A stretch of DNA of 36,981 bases from Roseburia sp. (GCA_023664685.1 JAMPFC010000001.1:107771-144751); one strand, 5' to 3'; shown: positions 15,497 through 24,666, numbered from the stretch's first letter. Notes: generated by a model not told the origin, from the sequence alone. Made by a program: numbers and translations.

Positions 15497-16863
15497 AGCT
15501 TGCCCGGTATGTGATCATACTGTTGTTTGCTCTTTATACATTTTATGCGTTCCGGGCATTTGCCGGAAAAAATAAAGAACGCCAGAACCGTGTGTTTGCT
15601 GCGCAGCGGACGCTCACGGTGCTGCTCCATGCGGTCATGAGTTTTATCCTGATCATGGAAAATATGTCGCTTACGTATGTATTTTTATGGGCAGTAGAAC
15701 TGGCATTTTATTTTGTTTTTATAAAAATCTACCAGACGTGTTATAAGGGGTTATCAAAACTCGTATTGAACAATATGATGATGTGCATGATGATCGGGTT
15801 TGTCATGCTGGGACGTCTGTCGGATGATTATGCGATCCACCAGATCGCGCTGGCGGCGGCCGCAATGGTATTTTGTATTTTTGTTCCGCTTTTGATCGAG
15901 AAATTCCGCATACTCGACCGGCTTGGGTGGCAGTATGCCCTGTTGGGGGTATTCTTTTTACTCCTCGTATTTGTTATCGGGGTGGAAAAAAATGGCTCAA
16001 GAAACTGGATCAACATTGCCGGGATCCAAATACAGCCTTCGGAATTTGTCAAGATCCTGTATGTGTTTTTTATGTCCTCCCTGCTTGCAAAAAGTACGCA
16101 GTTTAAGCATATCGTGCTAGTTACGTGTGCAGCCGCTGTCCATGTAGTGATCCTTGTCGCGGAAAAAGATCTGGGCGCCGCCCTTATTTATTTTATTACA
16201 TATATCGTTGTCTTGTATGTCGCCACGACAAATGTAGCTTATCTGGGTGCTGGGCTTGGCGGAGGAGCGTTGGCGGCGGTCATCGCCTATAAGCTGTTTG
16301 CCCATGTAAGAACTCGTGTGTTTGCGTGGCAGGATCCGTGGGGACGGATCAACGATGAAGGGTATCAGGTGGCGAGGTCTCTCTTTGCAATCGGAACCGG
16401 CGGATTTATCGGTATGGGACTAGGAAAGGGCCTGCCCTCAAGTGTGCCGGTCGTGGAAAGTGACTTTATTTTTTGTGCGATATCGGAGGAATTGGGCGGT
16501 GTATTTGCCATTTGTCTTATCATGGTCTATCTGAGCAGCTATATTATGTTTGTCAATATCGCGATGAAAATGAAAAAGCAGTTTTATAAGCTGACTGCGT
16601 TTGGACTCAGTGTCGTGTTTATTTTTCAGGTGTTTTTATGTGTCGGCGGCGTGACCAAATTTATTCCTTCTACCGGAGTGACGCTCCCGCTCATCAGTTA
16701 TGGTGGAAGTTCGATCATGACGACGATCATCATATTCAGTATCATACAGGGAATGTATGTATTAAACGGAAGGGAGGAGGAGAGACTTGAGGGGGAAGAA
16801 AAAATCGCTTCCGGAAGAAAAACTGGATCAAAGAGAAGTAAAAAAAGAACTAAAAAAGACTAA
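15478..16863 (+). CDS. FtsW/RodA/SpoVE family peptidoglycan polymerase
   Basis: Protein of 461 residues with about ten or more membrane segments. It contains the SEDS hallmarks: NGSRNWINIAGIQIQPSEFVKI, EKDLGAALIYF, and the C-terminal family signature KFIPSTGVTLPLISYGGSS. SEDS proteins polymerise lipid II into glycan strands together with a class B PBP, and such a PBP gene overlaps its 3' end by 77 bp. The start ATG is inside the end of the U32 gene, with AGGAAAGG about ten bases upstream. I cannot tell whether it is the division (FtsW), elongation (RodA) or sporulation (SpoVE) member. The extended basic C-terminal tail (KRSKKRTKK) is encoded by the overlap. Confidence 0.92.
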   Translation: MELFIVELARYVIILLFALYTFYAFRAFAGKNKERQNRVFAAQRTLTVLLHAVMSFILIMENMSLTYVFLWAVELAFYFVFIKIYQTCYKGLSKLVLNNMMMCMMIGFVMLGRLSDDYAIHQIALAAAAMVFCIFVPLLIEKFRILDRLGWQYALLGVFFLLLVFVIGVEKNGSRNWINIAGIQIQPSEFVKILYVFFMSSLLAKSTQFKHIVLVTCAAAVHVVILVAEKDLGAALIYFITYIVVLYVATTNVAYLGAGLGGGALAAVIAYKLFAHVRTRVFAWQDPWGRINDEGYQVARSLFAIGTGGFIGMGLGKGLPSSVPVVESDFIFCAISEELGGVFAICLIMVYLSSYIMFVNIAMKMKKQFYKLTAFGLSVVFIFQVFLCVGGVTKFIPSTGVTLPLISYGGSSIMTTIIIFSIIQGMYVLNGREEERLEGEEKIASGRKTGSKRSKKRTKKD

Positions 16864-18265
16864 ACGGATGAACCGGGAAATGGCGACCGTGACATATTTG
16901 TTTATGTTTTTATTTGTCTTTATGGCGGGGTATGTCATCTGGTTTCTCGCCGGGGATACGGATGAAATCCTGAATAATCCGGAAAATAAAAGGCAGGAGC
17001 TTCTCGCAGAACGAGTCACGAAGGGGAGAATCCTCTCGGATAACGGAAAAGTGCTTGCGAAGACGGTCGCTGATGCGAAGGGGAATGAGACGAGAGTGTA
17101 TCCGTATGATGGCCTGTTTGCCCATGCCGTGGGACGGGTAAGTCAGGGAAAAACCGGGTTGGAAAAGTCGGAGAGTTATACGATGCTGACGACCGGGATC
17201 AATCCGCTGACTGGCATTTTTAATGAGCTAAAAGGTGAAAAAAATCCCGGAAATGACGTGGTCACTACGTTAAATGTAAAGATTTCGCAGATTGCCAGTG
17301 ATGCACTCGGCGGCCGCAAGGGGGCTGTCGTTGCCATAGATCCTTCGACTGGAAAAGTGGTCGCTATGGTGTCAAAGCCGACGTACGATCCCAATCATGT
17401 TGGAAAAAATTGGAAAAACCTCATTGACAATCCGGATGATGAATCTGCTCTTTATAACCGGGCCGCACAGGGATTGTATCCGCCCGGTTCTACGTTTAAG
17501 CTGTACACGCTGCTTGAATATATGCGGGAGAAGGAGGACTATGAGTCTTTCCGTTATACCTGTACCGGAAGAATTGGAAAAGGGAAAGATGCGATCAACT
17601 GTTATGGCCATGAGGTTCATGGAACGATCGGGATCGAGAGGGCATTTGCCAAGTCCTGTAACGCAGCATTTGCAAAAATTGGAGCCGGTCTGGATGTGTC
17701 CCGGTGGGGCAGTTTATGTGACTCACTTTATTATAACAAGACGCTTGCAGTCGAAGGACTGGAGCAGAAAGCGCCTGTATTTCCAGTGGCGGGGACGGAT
17801 GCGCAGGGAGATATCATGCAGGCGGCGATCGGACAGGGGGCAGTTCTTACGACGCCGCTCCAGAATACGTTTCTTGTGGCGGCGGCACTAAATAAGGGGA
17901 CGCTTATGAAACCGTATCTGGTAGACCGCATTGAGGACACTTATGGAAATGTGGTCAGCCAGAACGAACCTGCATCGGCGGCTTCCCCTATCTCAGAAGA
18001 AGAGGCAGAAAAACTGGAGCAGTATATGAGGGAGACGGTGATAAGCGGCACGGCGACCGCATTAAATACGAGCCGCTATCAGGCCGGAGGAAAGACCGGT
18101 TCCGCACAGTTTAAAGAGGGGTCTTCGGATTCCCATGCGTGGTTTGTCGGATATGCAAAAAAGGATGGAAAGAAACTAGTTGTAAGTATTATCGTGGAAG
18201 GGGCGGGAACGGGAAGTGCCTACGCAGTTCCCATCGCAAGAAAGATATTTGATGCTTATTTTTAA
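16787..18265 (+). CDS. Class B penicillin-binding protein (transpeptidase)
   Basis: Protein of 492 residues. The start is a TTG at 16787 with an excellent GGAGGAG ribosome site; the next ATG (16868) has none. One membrane segment lies at about 34-55 after a very basic cytoplasmic tail. A short dimerisation-type region carries GRILSDNGKVLAKT. The catalytic domain has SxxK at 235-238 (STFK), SxN at 290-292 (SCN) and KTG at 436-438, all intact. It cross-links peptidoglycan stems outside the membrane and is inhibited by beta-lactams. It is short for FtsI/PBP2, resembling PbpA/PBP-A class proteins that pair with a SEDS partner. The gene overlaps the SEDS gene and ends before a bidirectional terminator. 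Confidence 0.93.
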   Translation: MRGKKKSLPEEKLDQREVKKELKKTKRMNREMATVTYLFMFLFVFMAGYVIWFLAGDTDEILNNPENKRQELLAERVTKGRILSDNGKVLAKTVADAKGNETRVYPYDGLFAHAVGRVSQGKTGLEKSESYTMLTTGINPLTGIFNELKGEKNPGNDVVTTLNVKISQIASDALGGRKGAVVAIDPSTGKVVAMVSKPTYDPNHVGKNWKNLIDNPDDESALYNRAAQGLYPPGSTFKLYTLLEYMREKEDYESFRYTCTGRIGKGKDAINCYGHEVHGTIGIERAFAKSCNAAFAKIGAGLDVSRWGSLCDSLYYNKTLAVEGLEQKAPVFPVAGTDAQGDIMQAAIGQGAVLTTPLQNTFLVAAALNKGTLMKPYLVDRIEDTYGNVVSQNEPASAASPISEEEAEKLEQYMRETVISGTATALNTSRYQAGGKTGSAQFKEGSSDSHAWFVGYAKKDGKKLVVSIIVEGAGTGSAYAVPIARKIFDAYF

Positions 18266-18294
18266 ATCATTTGGAAAAGCTTCTTAAATATGAA

Positions 18295-18322
18295 AAGGGG
18301 CAGGATTTGCATCTTGCCCCTT
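18295..18322. terminator. Bidirectional terminator between PBP gene and ABC operon
   Basis: Arms AAGGGGCAGGAT (18295-18306) and ATCTTGCCCCTT (18311-18322), one G-U pair, loop TTGC. It is flanked by an A-run on the left and TTATTC on the right. It sits between two convergent transcription units. Confidence 0.88.
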
Positions 18323-18337
18323 ATTCAAAATAAGTTC

Positions 18338-19156
18338 TTACAACAGATTTAACTTCTTTTTTAGCAAAAAGTTCGATAAAACATAGAACGCTGCACTAAA
18401 GATGAGATTGATCACAATGGTTATAAGAAAGAGCTGGATGGATTCGGAGTTCGTTGATGTGTTCACGTTGCTGGTAATGCCCACTGAGAAGCCGCTTGTC
18501 TCTGGCGCCCCCTCTGTCGTGAGTTCCGTAAACATCCAAGGAAGTAACACGAGGACGCTTACAATCTGATGAACTGTGTAAAGTGCGGCATAAAAAGCAA
18601 GGGAGGCGATGACGCGGTGGTCACGTACCAACTGTCCAAGGGAGACCGATGCAAAGATATGCAGGACAGAAGAGGCAAAACTGACCAGAAAAGATATGAT
18701 CTGTAATGCGATCAGCCCTCCTGTTGTGTTGTCAAAGACGAAAGTCAGGATATCCCAGAAATTTCCACCTTTATTGCTAACGACCAGTATGGCGACACTC
18801 ACATAACCAAGAATGACCGTCAAAACTGTCCACACATATGTCGCGATAAATTTGGCGAGAAGGATGATCTTTGTGTCAGCCGGCACCGTAAAGGTCAGAT
18901 AGGCTTCTCTCGTAGCGGTCGTCCGGTAAAAGCGCATGCTGAGAAAGATCCACGGTGAAAGGAAGACAAAGATCATTCCGAGAACGACGATGATCATTCC
19001 AAAGCCGGAGCCGACTACAAGGGCAGTTTGGTCAAACTTACGTAAAAGTTCCAGAAAAAGGCAGGCGGCGCCTGTCAGTATGACGAGCCCGATATAAATC
19101 GGAACAAATGTACGATATGTTGCTTTAAATTCATGTTTGATCAGTTTTCCTAACAT
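18338..19156 (-). CDS. ABC transporter permease (YtrA-type operon)
   Basis: Protein of 272 residues with six hydrophobic segments. The N-terminus MLGKLIKHEFKATYR is typical of ABC-2-like permeases encoded with a GntR/YtrA regulator. There are no extracytoplasmic domains and no enzyme motifs. Its ATG overlaps the stop of the ATPase gene by 7 bp, so they are translated together and probably form the transporter. The substrate is unknown; in Bacillus subtilis the ytr operon responds to cell-wall-acting peptides, and related systems act in export or membrane protection. The regulator and ATPase lie upstream in the same operon. Confidence 0.85.
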   Translation of the reverse strand: MLGKLIKHEFKATYRTFVPIYIGLVILTGAACLFLELLRKFDQTALVVGSGFGMIIVVLGMIFVFLSPWIFLSMRFYRTTATREAYLTFTVPADTKIILLAKFIATYVWTVLTVILGYVSVAILVVSNKGGNFWDILTFVFDNTTGGLIALQIISFLVSFASSVLHIFASVSLGQLVRDHRVIASLAFYAALYTVHQIVSVLVLLPWMFTELTTEGAPETSGFSVGITSNVNTSTNSESIQLFLITIVINLIFSAAFYVLSNFLLKKKLNLL

Positions 19157-19845
19157 TTGAACACCTCCCTGAACAGTGCGTCTACAGATTTATTTTCATT
19201 TTCCCGGATTTCGTCTACGCTAGAGTGCAGGCGAACCTGTCCGTTCTGCAGGAAAATGGCCTCGTCAAGTACATTTTCCACATCGGCGATCAGGTGTGTT
19301 GAAATGATGACTGTAGAGTTCTCGCAGTAATTGCGTACAATCGTATTTAAAATGTAATCCCTTGTCGCCGGGTCGACGCCGCCGATCGGCTCATCCAGAC
19401 AGTAGAGGTTGGCATTGCGGCTCATCGCAAGCACGAGCTGTACCTTTTCCAGAGTACCTTTTGACATGTGCGCCAGCTTCATACTGCTTGAAATATCAAG
19501 TGTGTTCAACATATAAAGGGCTTTTTCCTCCTCAAAGTCATCAAAAAAGTCAGAAAAATAACTGAGCAGATCTGTCACTCTCATCCATTTCGGAAAATAG
19601 TTGCTGTCCGGAAGATAGGAGACGTGCTGCTTTGTGACAACACCGGGCTCATATCCTCCGATGGTGATCGTTCCGCTCGTGGGTACGAGAAGTCCGTTGA
19701 GTAGTTTTAATAAAGTTGTTTTCCCGCTTCCGTTCGGGCCGAGAAGTCCGACGATCTTTCCGCACTCAAGCGTGAGGTTCACGTCCTGTAGTGCTGTGTA
19801 GGCGCCAAATTTTTTTGACAGCCCCTTTGTTTCTAATAAAATCAT
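19150..19845 (-). CDS. ABC transporter ATP-binding protein
   Basis: Protein of 231 residues. Walker A is GPNGSGKT at 36-43; the Q-loop falls in VSYLPDSNYF; the signature is a degenerate HMSKGTLEKVQLVLA rather than LSGGQ; Walker B is LYCLDEP followed by the D-loop GGVD; the H-loop is IISTHLI. Such a shifted signature is common in YtrB/CcmA-like ATPases. The ATG at 19845 follows a TAGGAGGAAATTT ribosome site. It supplies energy to the permease downstream. The gene lies 22 bp after the GntR regulator, forming a three-gene operon. Confidence 0.93.
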   Translation of the reverse strand: MILLETKGLSKKFGAYTALQDVNLTLECGKIVGLLGPNGSGKTTLLKLLNGLLVPTSGTITIGGYEPGVVTKQHVSYLPDSNYFPKWMRVTDLLSYFSDFFDDFEEEKALYMLNTLDISSSMKLAHMSKGTLEKVQLVLAMSRNANLYCLDEPIGGVDPATRDYILNTIVRNYCENSTVIISTHLIADVENVLDEAIFLQNGQVRLHSSVDEIRENENKSVDALFREVFKC

Positions 19846-19867
19846 AAATTTCCTCCTAGAATATTAT

Positions 19868-20242
19868 TTAATCTACCTTGATCGTGTCCCACTGTGAGTT
19901 TATGAAGTCAAGCTGCTCTTTTTGATCAAATCCGAGCCGTGTGAGTTCTTTTTTTAACTGGCACAATTTGTTTTGCGCAAGCGTTTCCCTCATAGACTGT
20001 ATCATGGAAATATCACTTGTGATCCTGCGTCCGTTTGTGCGCTCATTGATGAGCAGCCCATCCCGCTCCAGTTCAGCGAGCGCCCGCTGCATCGTATTAG
20101 GATTTACATTTGCCATAAGCGCCAGTTCCCGGACAGAGGGGAACGACTGACCTGCCTCATATTCGCCGGAAAGGATCATGAGTTTTATATGTTCGATCAG
20201 CTGGATATAAAGGGGTCTGTCATTGGTCAGTTCCCATAGCAT
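19868..20242 (-). CDS. GntR-family regulator, YtrA type
   Basis: Protein of 124 residues, the usual length for the YtrA subfamily, which has a winged helix and only a short C-terminal dimerisation tail. The ATG at 20242 follows AAGGAGGTGAATCC, a perfect ribosome site, so the longer frame to 20317 is not used. The N-terminal PLYIQLIEHIKLMILSGEY, SFPSVRELALMANVNPNT and ALAELERDGLL segments are the GntR winged helix with the recognition helix. YtrA proteins repress their own operon with the ABC genes and are relieved by cell-envelope stress in Bacillus. A dyad just upstream is a likely operator. Confidence 0.9.
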   Translation of the reverse strand: MLWELTNDRPLYIQLIEHIKLMILSGEYEAGQSFPSVRELALMANVNPNTMQRALAELERDGLLINERTNGRRITSDISMIQSMRETLAQNKLCQLKKELTRLGFDQKEQLDFINSQWDTIKVD

Positions 20243-20308
20243 GGATTCACCTCCTTCTGCTTTGTATACACATCGTATGGCGGACTGCTTCCGGAGAAAA
20301 GCGTGCCA

Positions 20309-20354
20309 TTGTATCAATGTATTACTGTGTTAATTGCTTGGTACAATAATACAA
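20309..20354. promoter_or_regulatory. Putative GntR operator dyad
   Basis: Arms TTGTATCAATGTA (20309-20321) and TACAATAATACAA (20342-20354) match in inverted orientation at 11 of 13 positions, with a 20-bp centre. It lies 67 bp upstream of the regulator gene, in the only region that can hold its promoter. The 325-bp gap 20243-20567 otherwise contains only this and the promoter of the small ORF. Confidence 0.55.
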
Positions 20355-20500
20355 CAGAGGTTTTTATTTGTCAAGAGAAAATTTTATGTTTCTGGCAGGA
20401 GATTTTGTGTAGGAGGATTTGGACATTCCAGATACCGGATTTTCGCAGTTTTTCCGGTTGGCATGATCGGGTTACGATCCGAAACGCCGAAAAACGATCG

Positions 20501-20529
20501 TTGTTATTTCTGAAAAAATATGTTATAGT
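20501..20529 (+). promoter_or_regulatory. Promoter of the small ORF
   Basis: -35 TTGTTA (20501-20506), 17-bp spacer, -10 TATAGT (20524-20529). It lies about 40 bp before the ATG at 20568. Confidence 0.6.
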
Positions 20530-20567
20530 CAGGATATTTAAAAGAATCCTATAGGACGAAGGAGGGG

Positions 20568-20765
20568 ATGGATATGTGTACAGCGTTAGAAGAACTCGTA
20601 GAAGAAGGAAAAGTACAGGGGAGCATTATGATGAACGAAACGATGAATCAGCTGATTTCTCATCTCATAGCGGAAGGAAGGATTGAGGATTTGAGCCGGG
20701 CGGCGATAGAGCCGGAATACCAAAAAGAGCTTATGAAGGAGTATGGGCTTCCGATACTTCTGTAA
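20568..20765 (+). CDS. Small helical protein of unknown function
   Basis: 65 codons starting at an ATG with GAAGGAGGGG directly upstream (a second in-frame ATG is at 20574, at better spacing) and a good promoter. The protein is acidic and helical: an EELVEEGKVQGS helix, a middle with MNQLISHLIAEGRIEDLSRAA and a YQKELMKEYGL end. It recalls the C-terminal tail of Rpn/PD-(D/E)XK transposase-type proteins, which often carry such helices, but there is no nuclease domain in front of it. It might be a relic or a real small protein. The 266-bp gap to the PFOR gene holds a promoter and no structure I can name. Confidence 0.5.
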   Translation: MDMCTALEELVEEGKVQGSIMMNETMNQLISHLIAEGRIEDLSRAAIEPEYQKELMKEYGLPILL

Positions 20766-20950
20766 ATCATGCTCCTGCAAACAGCCGGATTTTGCTTGTC
20801 ACAACGGTTTTGTCCATCAATTTTCTTGATCATACAGATTGGTTCTGCTTGTTTCTATTTTTTACAATGCTATCGTTTTGCAGAGGGTTGCCTGCTTATT
20901 CCCATCGTACAGAAGTTCGTAAAAATCGACAATATCTACCTTATTTTGCC

Positions 20951-20979
20951 TTTACTTTTTTGGTGGATAGTGCTAAAAT
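20951..20979 (+). promoter_or_regulatory. Promoter of the first PFOR gene
   Basis: -35 TTTACT (20951-20956), 17-bp spacer, -10 TAAAAT (20974-20979) preceded by TGC (extended -10). The leader of about 45 bases ends in TAAGGAGG, a near-perfect ribosome site for the ATG at 21032. Confidence 0.65.
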
Positions 20980-21031
20980 GATAACTAGTGAGAATAAAAT
21001 TAAATAATTAATTAAGGAGGATTCTATAAAA

Positions 21032-24000
21032 ATGGCTAGAGCGAAACAATCCATGGATGGAAATACCGCTGCGGCTCACGTTGCGTACGCGTATACGGAA
21101 GTTGCAGGAATCTATCCGATCACACCTTCGAGTCCGATGGCTGACACGGTTGACATGTGGTCTGCCGCAGGACAGAAGAACATTTTCGGAAACACAGTAA
21201 AAGTAGTAGAGATGCAGTCCGAGGCAGGTGCGGCAGGTACCGTACACGGTTCCCTTGCAGCAGGAGCGCTTACGACGACATTTACCGCATCTCAGGGACT
21301 TCTTCTGATGATCCCGAATATGTACAAGATTGCTGCTGAGCAGCTTCCATGTGTATTCGATGTATCCGCACGTACGGTATCTACACAATCCCTGAATATT
21401 TTCGGAGATCACAGTGACGTATATGCATGTCGTCAGACAGGTTTTGCCATGCTTGCTGAGACAAACCCGCAGGAGGTTATGGACTTAAGCCCGGTTGCTC
21501 ATCTGGCAGCACTTGAGGGAAAAGTTCCGTTCATTAACTTCTTTGATGGATTCCGTACTTCCCATGAGATCCAGAAGATCGAAAAATGGGATTATGAGGA
21601 TTTGAAAGAAATGTGTCCGATGGACGCAGTAGAAGCATTCCGTGCCCATGCACTGAATCCGGAGCATCCGGCGATGCGTGGTTCCCACGAGAACGGTGAC
21701 GTATTCTTCCAGCACCGCGAGGCATGTAATCCAGTTTATGATGCACTGCCTGCTGTTGTTGAAAAATATATGGCAAAAGTAAATGAAAAATTAGGAACAG
21801 ATTATGATCTCTTCAATTACTATGGTGCGCCGGACGCAGACCGCGTGATCATTGCGATGGGTTCCATCTGCGATGTGGCAGAAGAAGTAATTGATTATCT
21901 GACCGCAAAAGGTGAGAAAGTCGGACTGATCAAAGTACGTCTTTACCGTCCGTGGTCTTCCGAGCATATTTTGAAGGCAATTCCGAAGACTGCAAAGAAG
22001 ATTGCAGTCCTTGACCGTACAAAAGAGCCGGGAACACTCGGCGAGCCGCTTTATCTTGACGTGGCTACAACACTTCGTGAGGCCGGAATGAATGACGTGA
22101 TCCTTACTGGCGGACGTTACGGTCTTGGTTCGAAAGATACACCGCCTTCCTCAATCTTTGCAATCTACAAAGAACTTGAGAAGGATGCTCCAAAGGCACG
22201 TTTCACGATCGGTATCGTGGATGATGTGACAAACTTAAGCCTTCCAGAAGTAAAACCGGCTCCGATCACATCGGCTGAGGGTACGGTAGAGTGTAAGTTC
22301 TGGGGTCTCGGCGGAGACGGTACAGTAGGTGCCAATAAAAACTCCACAAAGATCATCGGTGATCACACAGATAAATACATTCAGGCATACTTCCAGTATG
22401 ACTCTAAGAAGACAGGTGGTATCACGATTTCCCATCTTCGTTTCGGTGACAAACCGATCAAGAGTCCATACTACATCAATCAGGCTGACTTCGTAGCATG
22501 CCACAATCCTTCTTATGTCGTAAAAGGCTACAAGATGGTTCAGGATGTAAAACCGGGCGGAATTTTCATGATCAACTGCCAGTGGACAGACGAAGAACTG
22601 GATAAGCACATGCCTGCGGAATCGAAGAAATATATCGCAGAAAATAACGTTCAGCTCTACACGATCAATGCGATCGACAAGGCGATTGAAATCGGTATGG
22701 GCAAACGTACGAATACGATTCTCCAGTCTGCGTTCTTCAAACTTGCGAATATCATGCCGATCGATGAGGCAGTAGAATATATGAAATCAGCGGCTAAGAA
22801 ATCCTATTCAAAGAAGGGTGACGCAGTCGTAGAGATGAACTACAAGGCGATCGACGCCGGCGTAGACGCTGTACATAAAGTAGACGTACCTGCTTCTTGG
22901 GCAAATCCGGCACCGGATGCTCCGGCAAAGAATCTCGAGGGACGTCCGGAAGTTGTAAAGATGGTAAAAGAGCTTCTTGAGCCGATCTCCATCATGGATG
23001 GTGACAGCCTTCCGGTATCTGCGTTCAAGGATATTGCAGATGGTCAGTTTGAACTTGGCGCTTCTGCTTATGAGAAACGTGGTACAGCCGTTACTGTTCC
23101 GGTTTGGGATCCGAATACATGTATCCAGTGTAACAACTGTGCATTTGTATGTTCCCATGCGACGATTCGTCCATTCCTTTTGACAGACGATGAGGTGAAA
23201 GCAGCACCGTCTAATATGAAGGTTTCTGATATGAAGCCAAAGGCTGGCGAGTTTAAGTTCACAATGAGCGTATCTCCGTTAGACTGTATGGGATGCGGTG
23301 AGTGTATCACGGTATGTCCGAAGGCAGCAGACGGTGCGATTAAGATGGTACCACAGGAGTCTCAGGCAGATGAGCAGCCGGTATTCGATTATCTTGTTGC
23401 CAATGTCGGCAAGAAAGAGAGTGGCTTCGCTGACACGACGCCGAAAGGTTCCCAGTTCAATCAGCCGCTTCTCGAGTTCTCCGGAAGCTGTGCAGGTTGT
23501 GCAGAGACTTCTTACGCACGTCTTGTCACACAGCTCTTTGGTGAGCAGATGTACATTTCCAATGCGACAGGATGTTCTTCGATCTGGGGCGGTCCGGCAG
23601 CAACATCACCATATACGGTGAACAAAGATTCCAAACAGGGCCCGGCATGGTCAAACTCCTTGTTTGAGGACAATGCAGAGCATGGTCTTGGAATGTATCT
23701 TGGTCAGAAAGTGCTTCGTGACCAGACGATCGAGAAAGTAAAAGAACTGGCTGCTTCTGACAAGGCTTCGGCTGAGTTGAAAGCTGCGGTTGATAAATTC
23801 CTTGAGACAAAGGATGATACGAGAAGCAATACACCGGCTGCCAAAGCAATGCTTGCAGAGATCGAGAAGAGTGCGGCAGCAGGCTGCAGTCTTTCTAAGG
23901 AAATCCTTGACAAGAAACAGTATCTGGCAAAGAAATCTGTATGGATCTTCGGTGGTGACGGATGGGCTTATGATATCGGCTTCGGTGGATTAGACCATGT

Positions 24001-24589
24001 CCTTGCTTCCGGCGAGAACGTAAACGTAATGGTATTTGATACCGAGATGTATTCCAATACAGGTGGTCAGGCATCGAAGGCTTCCAATATCGGAGAGGTT
24101 TGTCAGTTTGCCGCTGCCGGTAAAGAAATCGGCAAGAAGAGCCTTGCAGAGATCGCAATGAGTTATGGCTATGTATACGTGGCACAGATCGCTCTTGGAG
24201 CAAATCCGGCTCAGGCAGTGAAAGCAATCGCAGAGGCAGAGGCTTACAATGGGCCATCACTCATCATTGGTTATGCTCCGTGCGAACTCCACGGTATCGC
24301 TAAAGGCGGTATGAACCACTGTCAGGATGAGATGAAGAAGGCTGTAAAAGCAGGTTATTGGAATCTGTTCAGCTTCAACCCGGCACTTAAGGCAGAGGGC
24401 AAGAATCCATTTACCCTGACCTCGAAAGAGGGTGACGGTTCGTATCAGGATTTCCTGAACAACGAGGCGCGTTATACACGTCTGATCAAACCGTTCCCAG
24501 AGCGTGCAGAGCGTCTCTTCAAAGAGTCCGAGGAAGCAGCAAAGGCACGTTTCGAGCATTTGCAGAAGTTGGTCGAGCTGTATAAGTAA
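21032..24589 (+). CDS. nifJ: Pyruvate:ferredoxin (flavodoxin) oxidoreductase, copy 1
   Basis: Protein of 1185 residues, the usual single-chain length. It converts pyruvate and CoA to acetyl-CoA and CO2 and reduces ferredoxin, in the cytosol. Visible: N-terminal YPITPSSPMAD pyruvate-domain block; the GLGGDGTVGANKNS domain; two [4Fe-4S] ferredoxin motifs at Cys 697/700/703/707 and Cys 752/755/758/762; the third cluster's CAGC at 820-823; and the thiamine-diphosphate core FGGDGWAYDIGFGG with DTEMYSNTGGQ. Two deviations stand out: Ser after the fourth Cys of the first ferredoxin motif (usually Pro), and CAGCAET where CAGCGET is usual. Codon use is strongly biased (Arg almost all CGT, CGC), as for very abundant proteins. 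It is followed by its own terminator and by a paralogue. Confidence 0.97.
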   Translation: MARAKQSMDGNTAAAHVAYAYTEVAGIYPITPSSPMADTVDMWSAAGQKNIFGNTVKVVEMQSEAGAAGTVHGSLAAGALTTTFTASQGLLLMIPNMYKIAAEQLPCVFDVSARTVSTQSLNIFGDHSDVYACRQTGFAMLAETNPQEVMDLSPVAHLAALEGKVPFINFFDGFRTSHEIQKIEKWDYEDLKEMCPMDAVEAFRAHALNPEHPAMRGSHENGDVFFQHREACNPVYDALPAVVEKYMAKVNEKLGTDYDLFNYYGAPDADRVIIAMGSICDVAEEVIDYLTAKGEKVGLIKVRLYRPWSSEHILKAIPKTAKKIAVLDRTKEPGTLGEPLYLDVATTLREAGMNDVILTGGRYGLGSKDTPPSSIFAIYKELEKDAPKARFTIGIVDDVTNLSLPEVKPAPITSAEGTVECKFWGLGGDGTVGANKNSTKIIGDHTDKYIQAYFQYDSKKTGGITISHLRFGDKPIKSPYYINQADFVACHNPSYVVKGYKMVQDVKPGGIFMINCQWTDEELDKHMPAESKKYIAENNVQLYTINAIDKAIEIGMGKRTNTILQSAFFKLANIMPIDEAVEYMKSAAKKSYSKKGDAVVEMNYKAIDAGVDAVHKVDVPASWANPAPDAPAKNLEGRPEVVKMVKELLEPISIMDGDSLPVSAFKDIADGQFELGASAYEKRGTAVTVPVWDPNTCIQCNNCAFVCSHATIRPFLLTDDEVKAAPSNMKVSDMKPKAGEFKFTMSVSPLDCMGCGECITVCPKAADGAIKMVPQESQADEQPVFDYLVANVGKKESGFADTTPKGSQFNQPLLEFSGSCAGCAETSYARLVTQLFGEQMYISNATGCSSIWGGPAATSPYTVNKDSKQGPAWSNSLFEDNAEHGLGMYLGQKVLRDQTIEKVKELAASDKASAELKAAVDKFLETKDDTRSNTPAAKAMLAEIEKSAAAGCSLSKEILDKKQYLAKKSVWIFGGDGWAYDIGFGGLDHVLASGENVNVMVFDTEMYSNTGGQASKASNIGEVCQFAAAGKEIGKKSLAEIAMSYGYVYVAQIALGANPAQAVKAIAEAEAYNGPSLIIGYAPCELHGIAKGGMNHCQDEMKKAVKAGYWNLFSFNPALKAEGKNPFTLTSKEGDGSYQDFLNNEARYTRLIKPFPERAERLFKESEEAAKARFEHLQKLVELYK

Positions 24590-24599
24590 GAAGAACCCG

Positions 24600-24615
24600 C
24601 GCGTTTACGTACGCG
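24600..24615. repeat. Small hairpin after PFOR copy 1
   Basis: CGCGT (24600-24604) and ACGCG (24611-24615) with a six-base loop, lying between the stop codon and the terminator. It is weak on its own. Confidence 0.4.
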
Positions 24616-24626
24616 AATATAAAAGG

Positions 24627-24666
24627 AATCCCCTTTTGGATGTGATGTCTGGAAGGGGATTTTTTT
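24627..24666 (+). terminator. Intrinsic terminator after PFOR copy 1
   Basis: Arms AATCCCCTT (24627-24635) and AAGGGGATT (24653-24661), followed by an unbroken T-run 24660-24666. It separates the two PFOR genes into independent transcripts. Confidence 0.88.

Noticed and set aside
20766-21031. Riboswitch in the leader of the first PFOR
   Set aside because: The promoter lies close to the gene, leaving about 45 bases of transcript, and no known fold is visible.
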